Source: Nageia nagi (Eukaryota; Pinophyta). Taken from it: 64,000 nt of DNA. The translations under genes and the position numbers were made by a program. The stretch is from positions 213,590,001 through 213,654,000 of the forward strand of contig JBITNC010000001.1 in NCBI GenBank assembly GCA_050084985.1. The letters run 5' to 3'. The notes under the pieces were generated by a model. The model saw only the letters and a list, made by a program, of their open reading frames with translations, did not search any database and was not told the DNA's origin. Below, in pieces: positions 9,491-21,499 of the stretch (positions are counted from its first letter, which is position 1; each line of letters starts with the position of its first letter).

Positions 9491-12330
9491 TATGGTCAAC
9501 TTGAATATTATGATCATTACATTTCTTCATCATCCCATGCCTCCATCCCATACTATTTATTATTACATAGTAATTAATATTACACTTATATTTATCAATG
9601 CCTTGATGAGTTGATTAGTTTATCTCTCTAAATACCCAATACATCCTATGTCTATTTATTTGTTATACTATTTTCATATTAACATCCACCATCCCTCCAT
9701 ACACATTATACTATACCAACTTTCATATTTTATTATCCAACATCCATATATTTTCTAATCTATCTTTATCGATTATTAAATTGGAGGTGCTTCCATATTA
9801 TTTGAGAAAAAGAGCGAGTAATTGCTCTCCCCATTAATATGGGAGTCGACATTGTTGTTGTTAAAACCTTTTTGCTTCTATTCTTATCTACAAGTTTAAG
9901 CAAGAAACTACCCTTAGTAGATTGATAAAAGTCACCCCTAGAATATTGTTAAATTTTATAGCTTCCATTATTCTTTGAATTGGAAGTCAATGTTCTTTTC
10001 CTATCATATCCCATCCATTTCAACCCCTTAGAACATTATTAAAAAGCTTCCATCATTCCTTGGGATCAAGAGTAAGAAATTGCTCTTCCCTTTGAATTGG
10101 AAGTCGATGTTCTTCTCCCCTTTCCATTCATTATCATCTACCCATAAATTGAATGTGTGTTACATCTTGTTCCATATCCTTTGTACATGTTATCATAAAA
10201 TAAAAAGTATTAGTAGCCAAGTTTGGTAAATGATACAATCTAATACTACAATTTTTCAAATCATTATCCTTAAATTTGAAGATATTTAATAATATCAAAA
10301 TCAACATTTAAAAGATAAAAATACAATAATAATCCCATACATCTTTAATGGGATAATTGTTATCGTCATATTCCTCATCATGAATTTTTGATGATATCAA
10401 ATTATAAATAATTCCATCCTGAAATCTTTGATAATGATTTTTGCAAGAAATGATAATGAAACCCATTATGCTGGGGCAAATAGCAGAATTATCAAACATT
10501 AAAATGTTATCTACTTTGAAAAGACTCCATGTCACATACATCCTAATGGCAAAGAGCCTATGGAATAAAGTGTTACATGAAATAGCATATGTAGGCAAGC
10601 ATGAATACCTAGTAAGGTGTAGAACCTATTTTCAAAATACTTTGATTACGAAAATTCAAAAAGTTTATATTTGATCATAATTTGGGGCAACTATGATTGT
10701 CCACGACCCAAAGCAAATCATTTGCCTCTACCATCAACCAACAAAATCAAGATTTAAAATATTCATACATAAGTTGATAAACTCAAGTGTACGAGTCTTG
10801 ACTTAACCACTTACCAACCTCAAGTATATTATCACCTACTTATGAGTCTAGTGGTATTTGTATAATTCTACAATGATAACATATTAGTTTGTTTGTATCT
10901 TCTTAAGATACATGACTATGTTTGCTCACCACATCATGCCCTTAAAAAAAAAAAAAGATAACCAAATAAACATGCAAACTTGATCATAAATAAATTTCAT
11001 CATGAATCCTTGATAGGACAAACACCATTTATTTTTTATGATCTTACAATGAATCATGAACTCGCTAGTACAAATCATATGTCATGTTATGCATGTTTAG
11101 TTATCACTTATTGTTATACGTATTCAAAAAACACTAGTCATCAAAAAACATGATTCCAATGATTTTTGTAAAACCTAGAGTAATAACATAATAATCAAAA
11201 TTCAAATTAGTGCATACAAAGGGGACTTCATGTCATATACCTAACTTGGCTCCATACATTCCCTTGGGATAAACACAAGACACCCATGTAATGATACATG
11301 GAAACAAGCCTTTAGTACCTATTTGGTGTACAACCAATGTGTGTTCAAAATACTTCAATTACAAAGCTCAAGAAATCATACTTGGATAATTAGGGTAAAT
11401 ACAATTTTCCATGACCTAAAATCAAACCTTATGTTCACCTATAAATGATTGAAACAATAAGGTTAGAATCATTCGTACATTCATCTTACTTGTTCACTAG
11501 CTAATATGTATTAGTTTTTTGAACAGTCTATCATCATCATCATTGACATCATTAGTTAGTTCAAAAGGGGCCATAATGCTAAGAAAATCACCACAATCAA
11601 AGTAAGCCCATGATCACATAGCAATATCATGGCTACATCTCTCTTAAAATCTACCCAAAACATTGTTAATTAGAAAATCGAAAGTTATATGTCTACCCAT
11701 AGTTAAGGTAATTAGGATTGCCTATAACCTAAAATAAGATATTTATGCTCAATATGATTCTAAAAGACTTATGCAAAAGATCGTCACGAAACCTATTCTG
11801 CTGGGTCAAAAGTAGAGAAAAATGAAAGATGACTTGTATATACAAAATAAGCTTCCTATCACATACTCGCTTTGGCATGTGAAGACAAACTAGAGTCTTG
11901 TCACACAACTGCCATAAACAACACATAGTATGGAGATAAACATAAGTGAAGTTTTGATATACAACATCACTATCTCAAAATTGTATACATCAAATAAGCT
12001 TACCATCACATACTCACTTCGGTATGCAGAGACAAACTAGAGTCTTGTCATGCAACTGCCATAAATAGCATACAGTATGGAGATTGACACAAGTGTAATT
12101 TTGATGTATTACAATATCATTTTCAAAATGTATCAATTGCAAAAGTTAAAAAATCATATTCAGTCATGGCAAGGACTATCCTCATGACAACACTAGATGA
12201 TATATATATATATAAATAATAAGTTGATTAAGAGAAGCTATAATTATATCCTACTAAAAGATCTTAAGCTTTATACAAAAAAGATTTTGATGATATTTCT
12301 TAAAATATCATTAACATTTATAAATATCAA
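9491..12330 (+). repeat. Repeat-rich hypervariable 3' region of element A
   Basis: Non-coding. At 9780-10125 three diverged units start GCTTCCAT and contain GGAAGTCGATGTTC-like ends. From about 10440 to 12540 longer, irregular units recur with the pattern GAAACCCATTATGCTGGGGC ... CACATACT ... CAAAATACTTTGATTAC. The clearest tandem is a 147-bp duplication starting AATAAGCTTCC at 11846 and 11993, with ACAAACTAGAGTCTTGTCA in both units. Long tandem-rich 3' untranslated regions are known in Tat/Ogre-type elements and are a proposed source of satellite DNA. Confidence 0.65.
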
Positions 12331-12753
12331 AGAAGATAAAATATGATGTATCATTATTACAGGAGATCATCTTGAAACCCTATTGTCGAGACAAAGGACA
12401 AAACCATCAAACTCATATACTAAAGAGGACTTATATGATACATGTGTGCTTAGACATGCAAAATGACATAATAGAAATGTCATGCAACTATCACACAAGC
12501 TCAACACATTGTCATACCAAAAATAGTCACTTCTAAAGTATATTCAAATTTGTTTTCAAAACTACATCAAATGTAAAATGAAAACACATTTTATCATAAT
12601 TTGATAAATCAAAATTTTGATTCATTTAAGAAATTGAGTCAAAACTTATATCATAAAAAAGCAACAACAAATAATCAAGCAACAAAGCTTCTCATTCTAT
12701 ATTTTTGAAATTATCAACCACATTTTTGATTGATAATTCAAAAAGGGGCAAAA
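12331..12753 (+). repeat. 3' terminal untranslated block and polypurine tract of element A
   Basis: Closely matches 16385-16809 in element B (shared TTACAGGAGATCATCTTGAA and AGAGGACTTATA). It ends with AAAAAGGGGCAAAA (12740-12753), abutting the TG of the 3' LTR: the plus-strand priming polypurine tract. Confidence 0.85.
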
Positions 12754-13600
12754 TGTAGACACCTAAAAATGTCCCCTTTTTAACTAGTAAACATTGAAAT
12801 AATCATAACTCTTTATACAAGCCTCAAATAAGCTTGAAACCTCCATTATTGGATATCTCTCATTGAGTACATGCAAAACAAGTGGTCACATGACCCCTTT
12901 TTGATAAAAATTGACTATTTGGTGATCATTTTAATATTGTTATAAAAATTGAAAACTAGTCACCAATGACCCAAAACAAATGCTAATGTTTTAGGATGAT
13001 CGTCGGTGTTTGTCTAGCAATCGTCGATGACTCTGTAATAGCTGAATAGAAACCAAAATAGTGAGAGAAAGTTGAAACATTTCATTCTTCCAAGATGATG
13101 TGGATAGAGGGGGTCAGTTATGACCTACGGTGGCTTTTCACTTCCCCTTACAGCCTTGGAACATCTCACCTAAAATCTATAAATACAAGCTAATACAAAG
13201 CAATTAAGGAGGATCTTGACCCAATTTTTGAAGTAGGGTAATGCTACCAAAATCTTGTGAGCTCATACCTTTTATTGTTTTATGCTAGCTTCAATTTAAT
13301 ACATGTCATACATAGATGCTTTGATGTTATTATCTTTTGCATGTGTGTAGGATTTACAGGTTGTCCATATCAAGGAGAGAAGCAAGCAAATCAAAAACAA
13401 TGAAGATATAATACCTTCATTTTGGCAAATGGCATTTGTAAAAGTCCCTTCCAAGGGCAAATTGTAGTTTGAGCTGAAAATCAATATCTATTTACAATTA
13501 CAATATTTTACCTATTTCACATAATTTGAGGTTCAATGAAGATTGAAGAATAATTGTATTTCATGTTATTCTATATTCCAACTCTACTTTCACTGCAACA
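12754..13600 (+). repeat. 3' LTR of element A (847 bp)
   Basis: Starts TGTAGACACCTAAAAATG and ends CACTGCAACA. A TATA-like CTATAAATAC lies at 13178-13187. A minus-strand frame at 13296-13484 is a shadow that recurs in the copy at 17351-17545. Confidence 0.93.
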
Positions 13601-13605
13601 TATAT
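13601..13605. repeat. Target-site duplication TATAT (right) of element A
   Basis: Pairs with 2305-2309 and directly follows the 3' LTR. Confidence 0.72.
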
Positions 13606-13689
13606 ATACATCATAATAGTTCATCAAAAGGTCAACATAACATCATGAATCATAAAATAAAACTACAAGGGTCCAATAACCTCATAAGT

Positions 13690-16100
13690 ATATAAAAAAT
13701 AACATCATGAAAAAGGGTATCCTCAAGGACTACCCCAACCACTACCTTGTCTGCTAGGACTACTCAGTCACCTCCACCATCTACTAGTCTCTCTGGTACC
13801 CTAACCTGGAGGAGTAGTGCCTATAGATCCTATAGGACTACCTGGATGCTAAGCTCCTCATAACTCAGATGAACCAATAGCACCTAAGGGAGATGCCCAA
13901 GGTGTACCACTCCTGCTAGGAAAACCTCATGACCTCTGAGTCCTATCTAGAGATCCAACTATGCCCTATGCGCTACTACCTATCTGATATGCTAAGATAT
14001 CTATAGGCATATAACTATCTAGAGGTATAGGATAGTGAGCCTCTAGAGTAAAAGTTGGAACACCTATCAGCCACATCTATACTATACCACTATAAAAATC
14101 TTATTACTGACAAATGCCATGAGTGAAAATTGAAGAACCACCTTTGGAAGTAGATGCTACTCCTAACTGATGAGCTTGAGCTCCCTATAAAGAGGAATAA
14201 GCTTCATCTCTCTCCTATCTATATCTATCTTGCTTAGCCCTATACCTGTACATGCATGAGTTGGCCTATGCCAACTAGTATCTCAGCTCATAAATATCTC
14301 CTAGTAAAGTATCAATGCTAGGAACCTGGGTAGTAGCAGCCTCCTTGACTTTGCATGCAACCTCTGGGGTAGCTCCCTCCTCACCTACACCCATAGCCTC
14401 CTCCTTAGGAGCATCTACCATGACCTCCTCATCAACAACCTCCTCTCCCATAGCCTCTACTCCTATAGGCTCCTTGCCTACCTCTCCCCCTCCTACTGCT
14501 GCACCCAACTCCTCAACAACATCAATGCATCAACCCTCCAATCTACCCTCTAGGCCATCATCTCCCTCCTCCCACCAGGCCTTGAATGCCTTAGACACCT
14601 CAACATCATCCTCCCTGATATCATCCTCTAATGATAACTCCTCCTGAGTAGGATTAGGCTCTGTATAAACCAATGGCTGTACACCATCTATTGAGATAGT
14701 GCCCTCATGCTGATATGGCATTGATGGGGTAGGCACATCCTGAACTAAGCTAAACTAATAGTGCACTCTCTCAAAATGAAAATACTCCAAAAAATTAGCT
14801 CAATAACCACTCAAAACATGTGGCTATTGAATACTAGTAAGCTCAACTGCAAGCTCTCTCCAAATAGGATACAAGTGATAAGGTCTGAATCTCACCTAAT
14901 CTGGAATCAAGTGACTAAGCATGTGATGATAATAGCTCACATTTTGATGAACTCCATCCGATGGGCAAATATAAAAATCATCACACCATCAGACTATGCT
15001 AGCCTCATAATCCAAGTGACTACCAAACCCCAACATCGGCAACCTTAGAGGATGAGCCACAACTATATGCTCATAATCCCATGCCTGCAAGGTGATAGTA
15101 ACTGATAAAGAGGCCCTATGCCCCTGAGAATAAAAGAATAGCTCCCTATAAATTTGGGCTAACAATGTGGGTGCCCAAGCATACACTGTACCATGCTACA
15201 TCATATCTACAATACTGGGTAAGAACAACCACAGAAACCTCCCACTGCCAGTATCAGGGAGAGCATAACACTGTATTAAACCCATAAAGTATGAAAAATG
15301 GATCATCCCCTACTGATCCTCCATCTAGTATTGGTAATATCGGATGCCACCTAAGATAATCTCAAAAACAATAGTATCAACCTGAGTAGCCCCATACAAA
15401 TAAGAAATAGTAGGTAAAGCTCCTATTCTATCCACCATAAGCAAAATCCTATGTCCATGAATGAGGAGTCTATACAATCTATGTATATCCTCCATTGTGA
15501 TAGTCATCTCCCTTATTGAAAGATGAAAAGTACATGTCACTATGTCCCATCTATCTAATAATGCAGCCAATAAAGGATACTCCCAATGAATGCAACCCAT
15601 GTGTGGACCCACTCCAAAACCAATGGACCTGAAAAAGGTATGATCGACTGGACCTAGAAGATCTCTACCCTCCTGTAGAATTGAGGGATATCTACCTCGA
15701 GGCTCAAAGACATCTCAAACCTGTATAATGTTAAAAAGGTTTAACTCAAAAAAAAAATGGCATTTCATACTAAAATGTTGGTGTTTCTAATAGGTAAGAC
15801 TCAGTCATCAGTGTTTGCATTCCAAACATCAGCAACTCTATCATCCGTTCAGCCTAGGTCGGCGATCGAGGCCGAATTATGAAAAATTTTCACAAAAGAT
15901 ATAAACAAATGCATGATTTACAAATTTTATCCGATAAAAATGATCAAAATAACTTTTAAATGTCATTCATAGTTTCAATTTTGAAATTAAATGGTTAAAT
16001 TACAAATTATAAACAAAAAATAGAAAAGAAAGTTATTTCAAAACCCTACCTCTTCCTAGATAGGTCGAGAACGTCTAGTGGAGCGTCTACATGGAGGCAT
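13690..16100 (-). pseudogene. Plant mobile domain (PMD) gene, antisense within element B
   Basis: Read on the minus strand, ATG at 16100 opens a 17-codon basic first exon (MPPCRRSTRRSRP), followed by a GT-AG intron (16049-15721). The PMD core follows: SIGFGVGPHMGCIHWEYP, LLAALLDRWD, CTFHLSIREMTITMEDIHRL and a Tyr/Gly-rich continuation (about 15640-15300). These match the plant mobile domain that occurs in MAIN/MAIL-type plant proteins and in transposable elements. Downstream are an acidic Gly/Glu/Ala region (about 14740-14280), a probable coiled coil (near 14270-14180) and a Gly/Ser/Pro-rich tail to about 13690. The frame has several stops, mainly TGA/TAG at former Arg/Gln codons. It faces opposite to the element's LTRs. 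Role unknown; PMD proteins of the host act in gene and transposon silencing. Confidence 0.75.
15721..16049 (-). other. Predicted phase-0 intron of the antisense PMD gene
   Basis: On the minus strand the donor is GAAGAG|GTAGGG and the acceptor TTATACAG|GTT. The 51-base exon 1 is a multiple of three, and exon 2 read in the same phase runs straight into the PMD core with one TGA, in a position that reads Arg if CGA. Length 329 bases. Predicted from sequence only. Confidence 0.6.
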
Positions 16101-16384
16101 GGTGATTGTAACAAATATCAATGGTTGGAAATCAATAAAATCACAATGAAAACTAGTTCTAGTAGATAATGAGAGTGACAGCTAAAAAGAAATGAATAAG
16201 AAAAAGTTAAAACTTTTTCTTTTTGAAACACCCAGTGACTTGAAGACGGATGCCGGTGACTGTCACTAAATGCCAGCGACTTGAAGATGGACACCGGTGA
16301 CTATCACTAAATGCTGATGATTGCAAATAAAATGCTATGTTTGGGAAAATTTCTCAAAATAACCTTGAATTGGTCAGGAAAATC
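16101..16384 (+). repeat. Short motif cluster GCCGGTGACT / GCCAGCGACT
   Basis: About 120 bases near 16225-16325 contain four to five imperfect units of the form ATGCCGGTGACTGTCACTAA and GACTTGAAGATGGACACC. Similar motifs occur in the LTR and leader of element A. Non-coding. Confidence 0.6.
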
Positions 16385-16809
16385 AAAAAAGATAAAATGT
16401 GATGTACCATTATTACAGGAGATCATCTTGAAACCCCATTGTCGGGATAAAGGACAACACCATCAAACTCATATACTAAAGAGGACTTATACAATACATG
16501 TGTGCTTAGACATGCAAAATGACATAATAGAAATGTCATGCAACTATCACACAAACTCAACACATTGTCATACCAAAAATAGTCACTTCTGAAGTATATT
16601 CAAATTTGTTTTCAAAAGTACATCAAATGTAAAATGAAAACACATTTTATCATAATTTGGTAAATCAAAATTTTGATTCATCTAAGAAATTGAGTCAAAA
16701 CTTATGTCATAAAAAAGCAACAACAAACAATCAAATGACAAAGCTTCTCATTCTATATTTTTGAAATTATCAACTACATTTTCGGTTGATAATTCAAAAA
16801 GGGACAAAA
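16385..16809 (+). repeat. 3' terminal block and polypurine tract of element B
   Basis: Matches 12331-12753 of element A. The tract AAAAAGGGACAAAA (16796-16809) directly precedes the LTR and differs from that of A by G to A at one position. Confidence 0.85.
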
Positions 16810-17656
16810 TGTAGACACCTAAAAATGTCCCTTTTTAACTAGTAAACATTGAAATAATCATAACTCTTCGTGACAATATAAAATAGGTTTAAAAACCATA
16901 TTATTGGATAGCTCCCATCAAGTACATGCAAAATAGGTGGTCACATGACTCTTTTTAGGTAAAATTGGCTATTTGGCGGTCATTTTAATATTGTTACAAA
17001 ATTGAAAACCAGTCGCTAGCAACCCAAAATAGTCACCGGCATTTTGAGGTGATCACTGGCATCCACCTATTAATCACTGGTGACTCTGTAACAGCCAAAC
17101 AAGAAACCAAAATAGTGAGAGAAAGTTGAAATGTTTCATTCTTCCAAGATGATATGGATAGAGGGGGTCAGTTATGACCTATAGTGGCTTTTCACTTCCC
17201 CTTACTAGCCTTGGAACATCTCACCCAAAATCTATAAATACAAGCCAATACAAAGCAATAGAGATCGAATCTTGACCCAATTTTGAAGTAGGGTAATGTT
17301 GCCAAAATCTTGTGAGCTCATACCTTTTATTATTTTATGTTAGCTTCAATTCAATACATGTCATACATAGATGCTTTGATGTTATTGTCTTTTGCATGTA
17401 TGTAGGATTTACAGGTTATCCATATCAAGGAAAGAAGCAAGCAAATCAAAAACAATGAAGATCTAATACCTTCATTTTGGCAAATGGCATTTGTAAAAGT
17501 CCCTTCCAAGGGCAAATTGTAGTTTGAGCTGAAAATCAATATCAATTTATAATTATAGCATTTCTATCTATTTTACATAATTTAAGGTTCAGTGAAAATC
17601 TAAGAATAATTGTATTTCATGTTATTCTACATTCCAACTCTATTTTCACTGCAACA
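16810..17656 (+). repeat. 3' LTR of element B (847 bp)
   Basis: Same ends and length as the LTRs of A. TATA-like CTATAAATA at 17232-17240. Followed by ATAAC, the expected target duplication. Confidence 0.9.
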
Positions 17657-18697
17657 ATAACATCAAATGAATAAAAAAATAAAATACCTATACCTAATGA
17701 TGGAAGCATAATTTAATAATTTAATTCACATATTGATATATCGCTAGCACCTTGATGATAGTACACCACTAACATCATGAAATAAGTGGAGCTAGTCATC
17801 CAATTAAGATATGGCTTCATATATGACCAAATCTTATGAATATCAAGACTTGCAATTGCCTAGGAGAAACCTTCTTGAATATAGAATTTTACCCTACCAA
17901 ATAGGTAAAATCAAGTATTCATAATCAAATTTCTTTAATTATATATCATAAACAAGTATCCATTATCGTATGAAAAACTAGCAATTGATAAAAATGAAAA
18001 GGGCACATTAGAAACTCACCTAAATAGCAAATTAGCAAATCATCAATGTCCTATTTTTAGTATAATTTTAATCAAAAATTGCAAATAAAGTAAGCTTTGC
18101 CTGAGACATGTGGGCATCATTCAAAATAATTATGAGTGCAAATTAGATCCAAAATTTGTTAATAGCATATACAACTCAAATACATGGATGCCATCAACAT
18201 CATGCAAATGGTAATATTTAGTATCTAAAAAAAGATGGGAGGGATTTAAAATTTTTGCAAAGCAAATGATCCCTCCACATAAAGATTTAGGAGTTGCATG
18301 TAAAAGAGAGGTGATGCCCTAAATCGAAGCCCTAAAGTTAACCTATAAAATCAAAATCTTATTAAAAATAGATCATTTTGACTTCTACACCCTTACCATT
18401 TGGAGCTTTAACAAGTATGCATTGATTTTATCTTAGACTAGTCAAGCTTTTCCACCCTACCACTAATGTTGTACTATTAGAGTGTCCACTACATCCATAT
18501 TTTGGGTACATTAAGTAAGAGGATGCTTATATAGGAGCTATGAATATATAGTGATAGCTCCCATTGATTGGGGGAGTATACATTGACCAATTACTAGGAG
18601 GACATGTCATTTAGCAAAGTATCTCCATAGTCTACCATTTGAGCCATGTAATAAGTAGACTCACATTTGATATATTATATTTTTATTATCAATGTAG
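17657..18697. other. Unassigned non-coding sequence between B and the PMD gene of C
   Basis: No open frame of note. I looked for a 3' LTR of element C here and did not find one. The last part (about 18400-18697) may be the 5' untranslated region or first intron of the following PMD gene, since it ends AATGTAG before the exon. Confidence 0.45.
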
Positions 18698-20583
18698 GTA
18701 GAGGATGGACTAACATACCCAAGCATTACATTATAGGATCCCAAGGGGTTGATTCAAGGTAGGCCTATGGGGACTACAACTTTGGATTTTTCCTAAGCCT
18801 TCCCATAAACTTAGTAGTTAAATAATATTTTAGATTGATATAGGTTAGGGAAGCTTGCTTATGTGGGGATGGTGCAAGTGGATAATCCTCTTCTCACAAC
18901 ATTAGCTAAGAGATGGGACCAAGATATTTGCTCATTTTACCTTTCAATCAATGAAATGATAGTAACTCTAAAGGATGTGTATTAGATCTAGGGTATACCC
19001 ATTAGGGTGGATTTGTGTGGTAGCATGAGATGAGGGATGATAACAATCATAGGGTTGAGTGTTTATGGTTGATCAAATTACATGACCATGAATAGGATCA
19101 CTAGTTACTGAGACTCATAGAGGGTTACATGTATGCTAGAGTAGGGAGACACCTAAGGCTACATGCAATAGCTATTATTACCACCTATATGTGTTTTGAT
19201 AAAAGCCATTCAACTTTTCCACTCAAGATAACATGGGTAGTACAAGAGATATATGCTAGAGAGTAATAGTTCACATGGGGACTAATAGTACTAGCATAGC
19301 TTTACAAATATTTATATACATTCATCAATATTGATAAGGTCAACATGATAATTGCTCATGCTGACCTCTTATAGGTTTGGGCATATGATCATATCTTAGT
19401 TATTAGGCTAGTGGGACTATAAAGGATTAGAGATGACCTAATAGGTGTTACCTTAGTGTGCTGAACCAACCCATTAGGTAGATATAGGCCTCCTTAATCC
19501 ATGGAGGCAAGGAGGAGGGACATAAATGGCCTTTAGGAGGAAGATATCATATGGGTATGTTACACTAATTATGTGTGGCATTAGGATGCCCATCATATGG
19601 CATGGGTGAGGCAAACCCACTTCCTCTAGACCATGCAAAATATAGTAGAGCCATACCATTTAGAGTGAGTTCTAAGGTAGTTTGGGATATAATAGTTGAT
19701 ATTAAAAGTGCCCCTAATGTACTATAAGTACATAGTGGAGAGAGATATTATTGATGGTGCTCAAGATATGCCAGTGTAGGTGGTAGGGTGGCTAGATATA
19801 CTAGAAGTAGATGTTTCTCTAGAGGTGGACATGGCTCCTAAGGTAGCCATGGCTCATATAGTTACCTCTAGTTATGTAGCATGATGGATAGCTATGCATC
19901 TAGGCTCTTTAGGATTAGATGAGTTAGATAGTGTGAATGATAGTGAATTGATCCCACCACTAGAGGAGGGGGATTAGATGAATGTAGATAATCCCATCCA
20001 TGATGGGCCTCCACTAGTGAGGGGATTAGAGGTGATAGCAATAATTACCCCCACTTCAGGTAAGAAAGACTCTACTCATACCTCTTCATAATTTTCAAAT
20101 CTTAATTATAGCTAATGAGAGACTAATTGGTATTATATGTGATATGATAGGGGTTTTAGATGCATATGTGGTAACTAAGGAGGTTGAGCTAGCTATATTA
20201 AGGTTGATCAAGGCCAAGTTGGTACATCTCTAGCCATTAGAGGTGGATTTAGCTTCGGTGAGGGCTACACTTATGATGCAAGATGTAGAGGTGGCTTCAC
20301 TATCTCAAATAATGAGGGACCTACAAGATAGGCTCACCATGCCCCACTAGATCAATTGCTGATGTTCATGCAAAGTTAACATAATTATATTGTAGCTTAG
20401 GATCTAAAGGTTTCCCAACTTCAATCCAATTATATAAAGGCCAAGACCCTCTTGGAGGCTCATGGACTCATGGCTAGTGATATCTTAGGTGGAGCCTCAA
20501 TATCTAGAGCTAGCGATGGTAGTAGTGGGAGAGTGCACTCTATGAGTGATGCATATAGTATTGAGGCTACTACCCACCCATAG
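18698..20583 (+). pseudogene. Plant mobile domain (PMD) gene of element C
   Basis: A heavily decayed PMD gene on the plus strand. A probable splice acceptor (AATGTAG at 18691-18697) precedes an exon reading VEDGLTYPSITL, which resembles the start of exon 2 in the B copy. The core motifs are VDNPLLTTLAKRWDQ, SFYLSINEMIVTLKDVY (about 18880-18990), VWAYDHILVIR (about 19375) and the C-terminal VLRQFG motif, here with stops (about 19670). A long acidic tail follows. It ends with a Ser/Gly-rich peptide (near GRVHSMSDAYS) and TAG at about 20583. Many stops are TAG or TGA. Its strand is opposite to the gag of the same element. Confidence 0.7.
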
Positions 20584-20643
20584 TGATGAATGATGTAGGG
20601 CTAAGGCCCATGTGTATCTATTTTGTACAAAATTTTGACTCTA

Positions 20644-20675
<32 letters not shown>

Positions 20676-21499
20676 TCATTATTAATGGACTCAATACTCT
20701 TTTTTTTTATCTTTGTATTATATTTAGATGGTTGACATTGGACACACACATAGGCATAATTAACCATAAAATTTGACTTACTAATAGTAAAACATCCTAA
20801 ACACACACATTATGTTATGTTCAATTGATAATGAGCATAATTCATGAATACAAATTGAAATGACACACAACCTTTATTAACCAAGGTACCTAGAGAAACC
20901 AATAAAGGACCTGAGGGTGTGTGAATATAGATGTCATAGAACAACACCCAAGATCAACCTAGAGGCTAAGGCATGGTGTTTTGAATAATAAAAAATAGTT
21001 TTTAAACATTTTATTCTTGGAAAACCATAGTTTGAGCACCCCAAAATAGAGATAGTAGGGCATTAACATCATGCACAAAGATGAGATGGATCCCTAAATT
21101 ATGGACATATGATGGAATGATAGATACAAATTAGACAAATCACTAGACTAGTGAACAAATAGAATAGGAAAGTAAAAAGATACAAAAATACCCTAGCTAC
21201 TAATATACACTAATTATGATATCAAAAAGAGATCAAGGAAATAACCTTATGTACTTATGTAGTAGTCATCCCTATGTCATTGGTTCCTTTAAACCAAGGA
21301 TTCATGCTATTGGCATTGCACCTTTTGATTCCATTCCTTTTCTTATTTAGAGGAGGATACTTGTATGCATGAGTGTTAGCCAAAAAGGAATGTAAATTAT
21401 AGGAAACACTTACTATACTGATGCACCCTTGAGATTATGAAGATGGTAGGGGATTATTGAATACCTCTAGCTATACATTATTTGGATGTATAGGTATTG
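20584..21499. other. Spacer between PMD and gag of element C, with AT microsatellite
   Basis: Contains an (AT)n tract at 20644-20670 close to the end of the PMD gene. The part from about 21350 corresponds to 25540 onward in element D. No RT, RNase H or integrase motif on either strand. Confidence 0.55.

Larger units (their letters stand above)
2310..13600 (+). mobile_element. Element A: gag-protease LTR retrotransposon lacking RT and integrase (Tat-like)
   Basis: An 11.3-kb element bounded by two direct 847-bp LTRs that begin TGTAGACACC and end GCAACA, flanked by TATAT. In order it holds a primer-binding site at 3160, a leader with tandem repeats, a gag-protease frame (4804-8328), a conserved non-coding block (9010-9490), a long repeat-rich 3' region and a polypurine tract at 12740-12753. 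No RT, RNase H or integrase motif is visible between protease and the 3' LTR. The two LTRs differ at roughly 5% of sites over the first 430 bases by eye, mostly C/T and G/A changes. Inference: a non-autonomous member of a Tat-group family related to B and E. Confidence 0.88.
1..17656 (+). mobile_element. Element B: Tat-like LTR retrotransposon, 5' end outside the window, interrupted by element A
   Basis: Seen: the segment at 1030-1480 resembles 9010-9490 inside element A, and 16385-16809 resembles 12331-12753 of A, in the same order and orientation. The 16810-17656 LTR matches the LTRs of A in length and ends. A is flanked by a TATAT duplication at 2305-2309 and 13601-13605, so removing A joins 1-2304 to 13606-17656. 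Inference: these two pieces are one element of A's family with A nested inside. The 5' LTR, gag and most of pol would lie left of the window. The 5 bases after the 3' LTR are ATAAC, the expected target duplication, but its partner cannot be checked here. Confidence 0.7.

Noticed and set aside
13296-13484. Minus-strand frame repeated at 17351-17545
   Set aside because: Both lie inside copies of the same LTR; the similarity is that of the LTR, and there is no family match or sign of coding constraint.
14315-14647. Plus-strand Ser/Thr/Pro-rich frame
   Set aside because: It is the complement of the acidic Glu/Gly/Ala-rich tail of the minus-strand PMD gene; composition explains the open frame.
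17657-18392. Possible 3' LTR of element C ending CTTCTACA near 18392
   Set aside because: Apart from the short end it shows no visible similarity to the LTR at 23639-24318.
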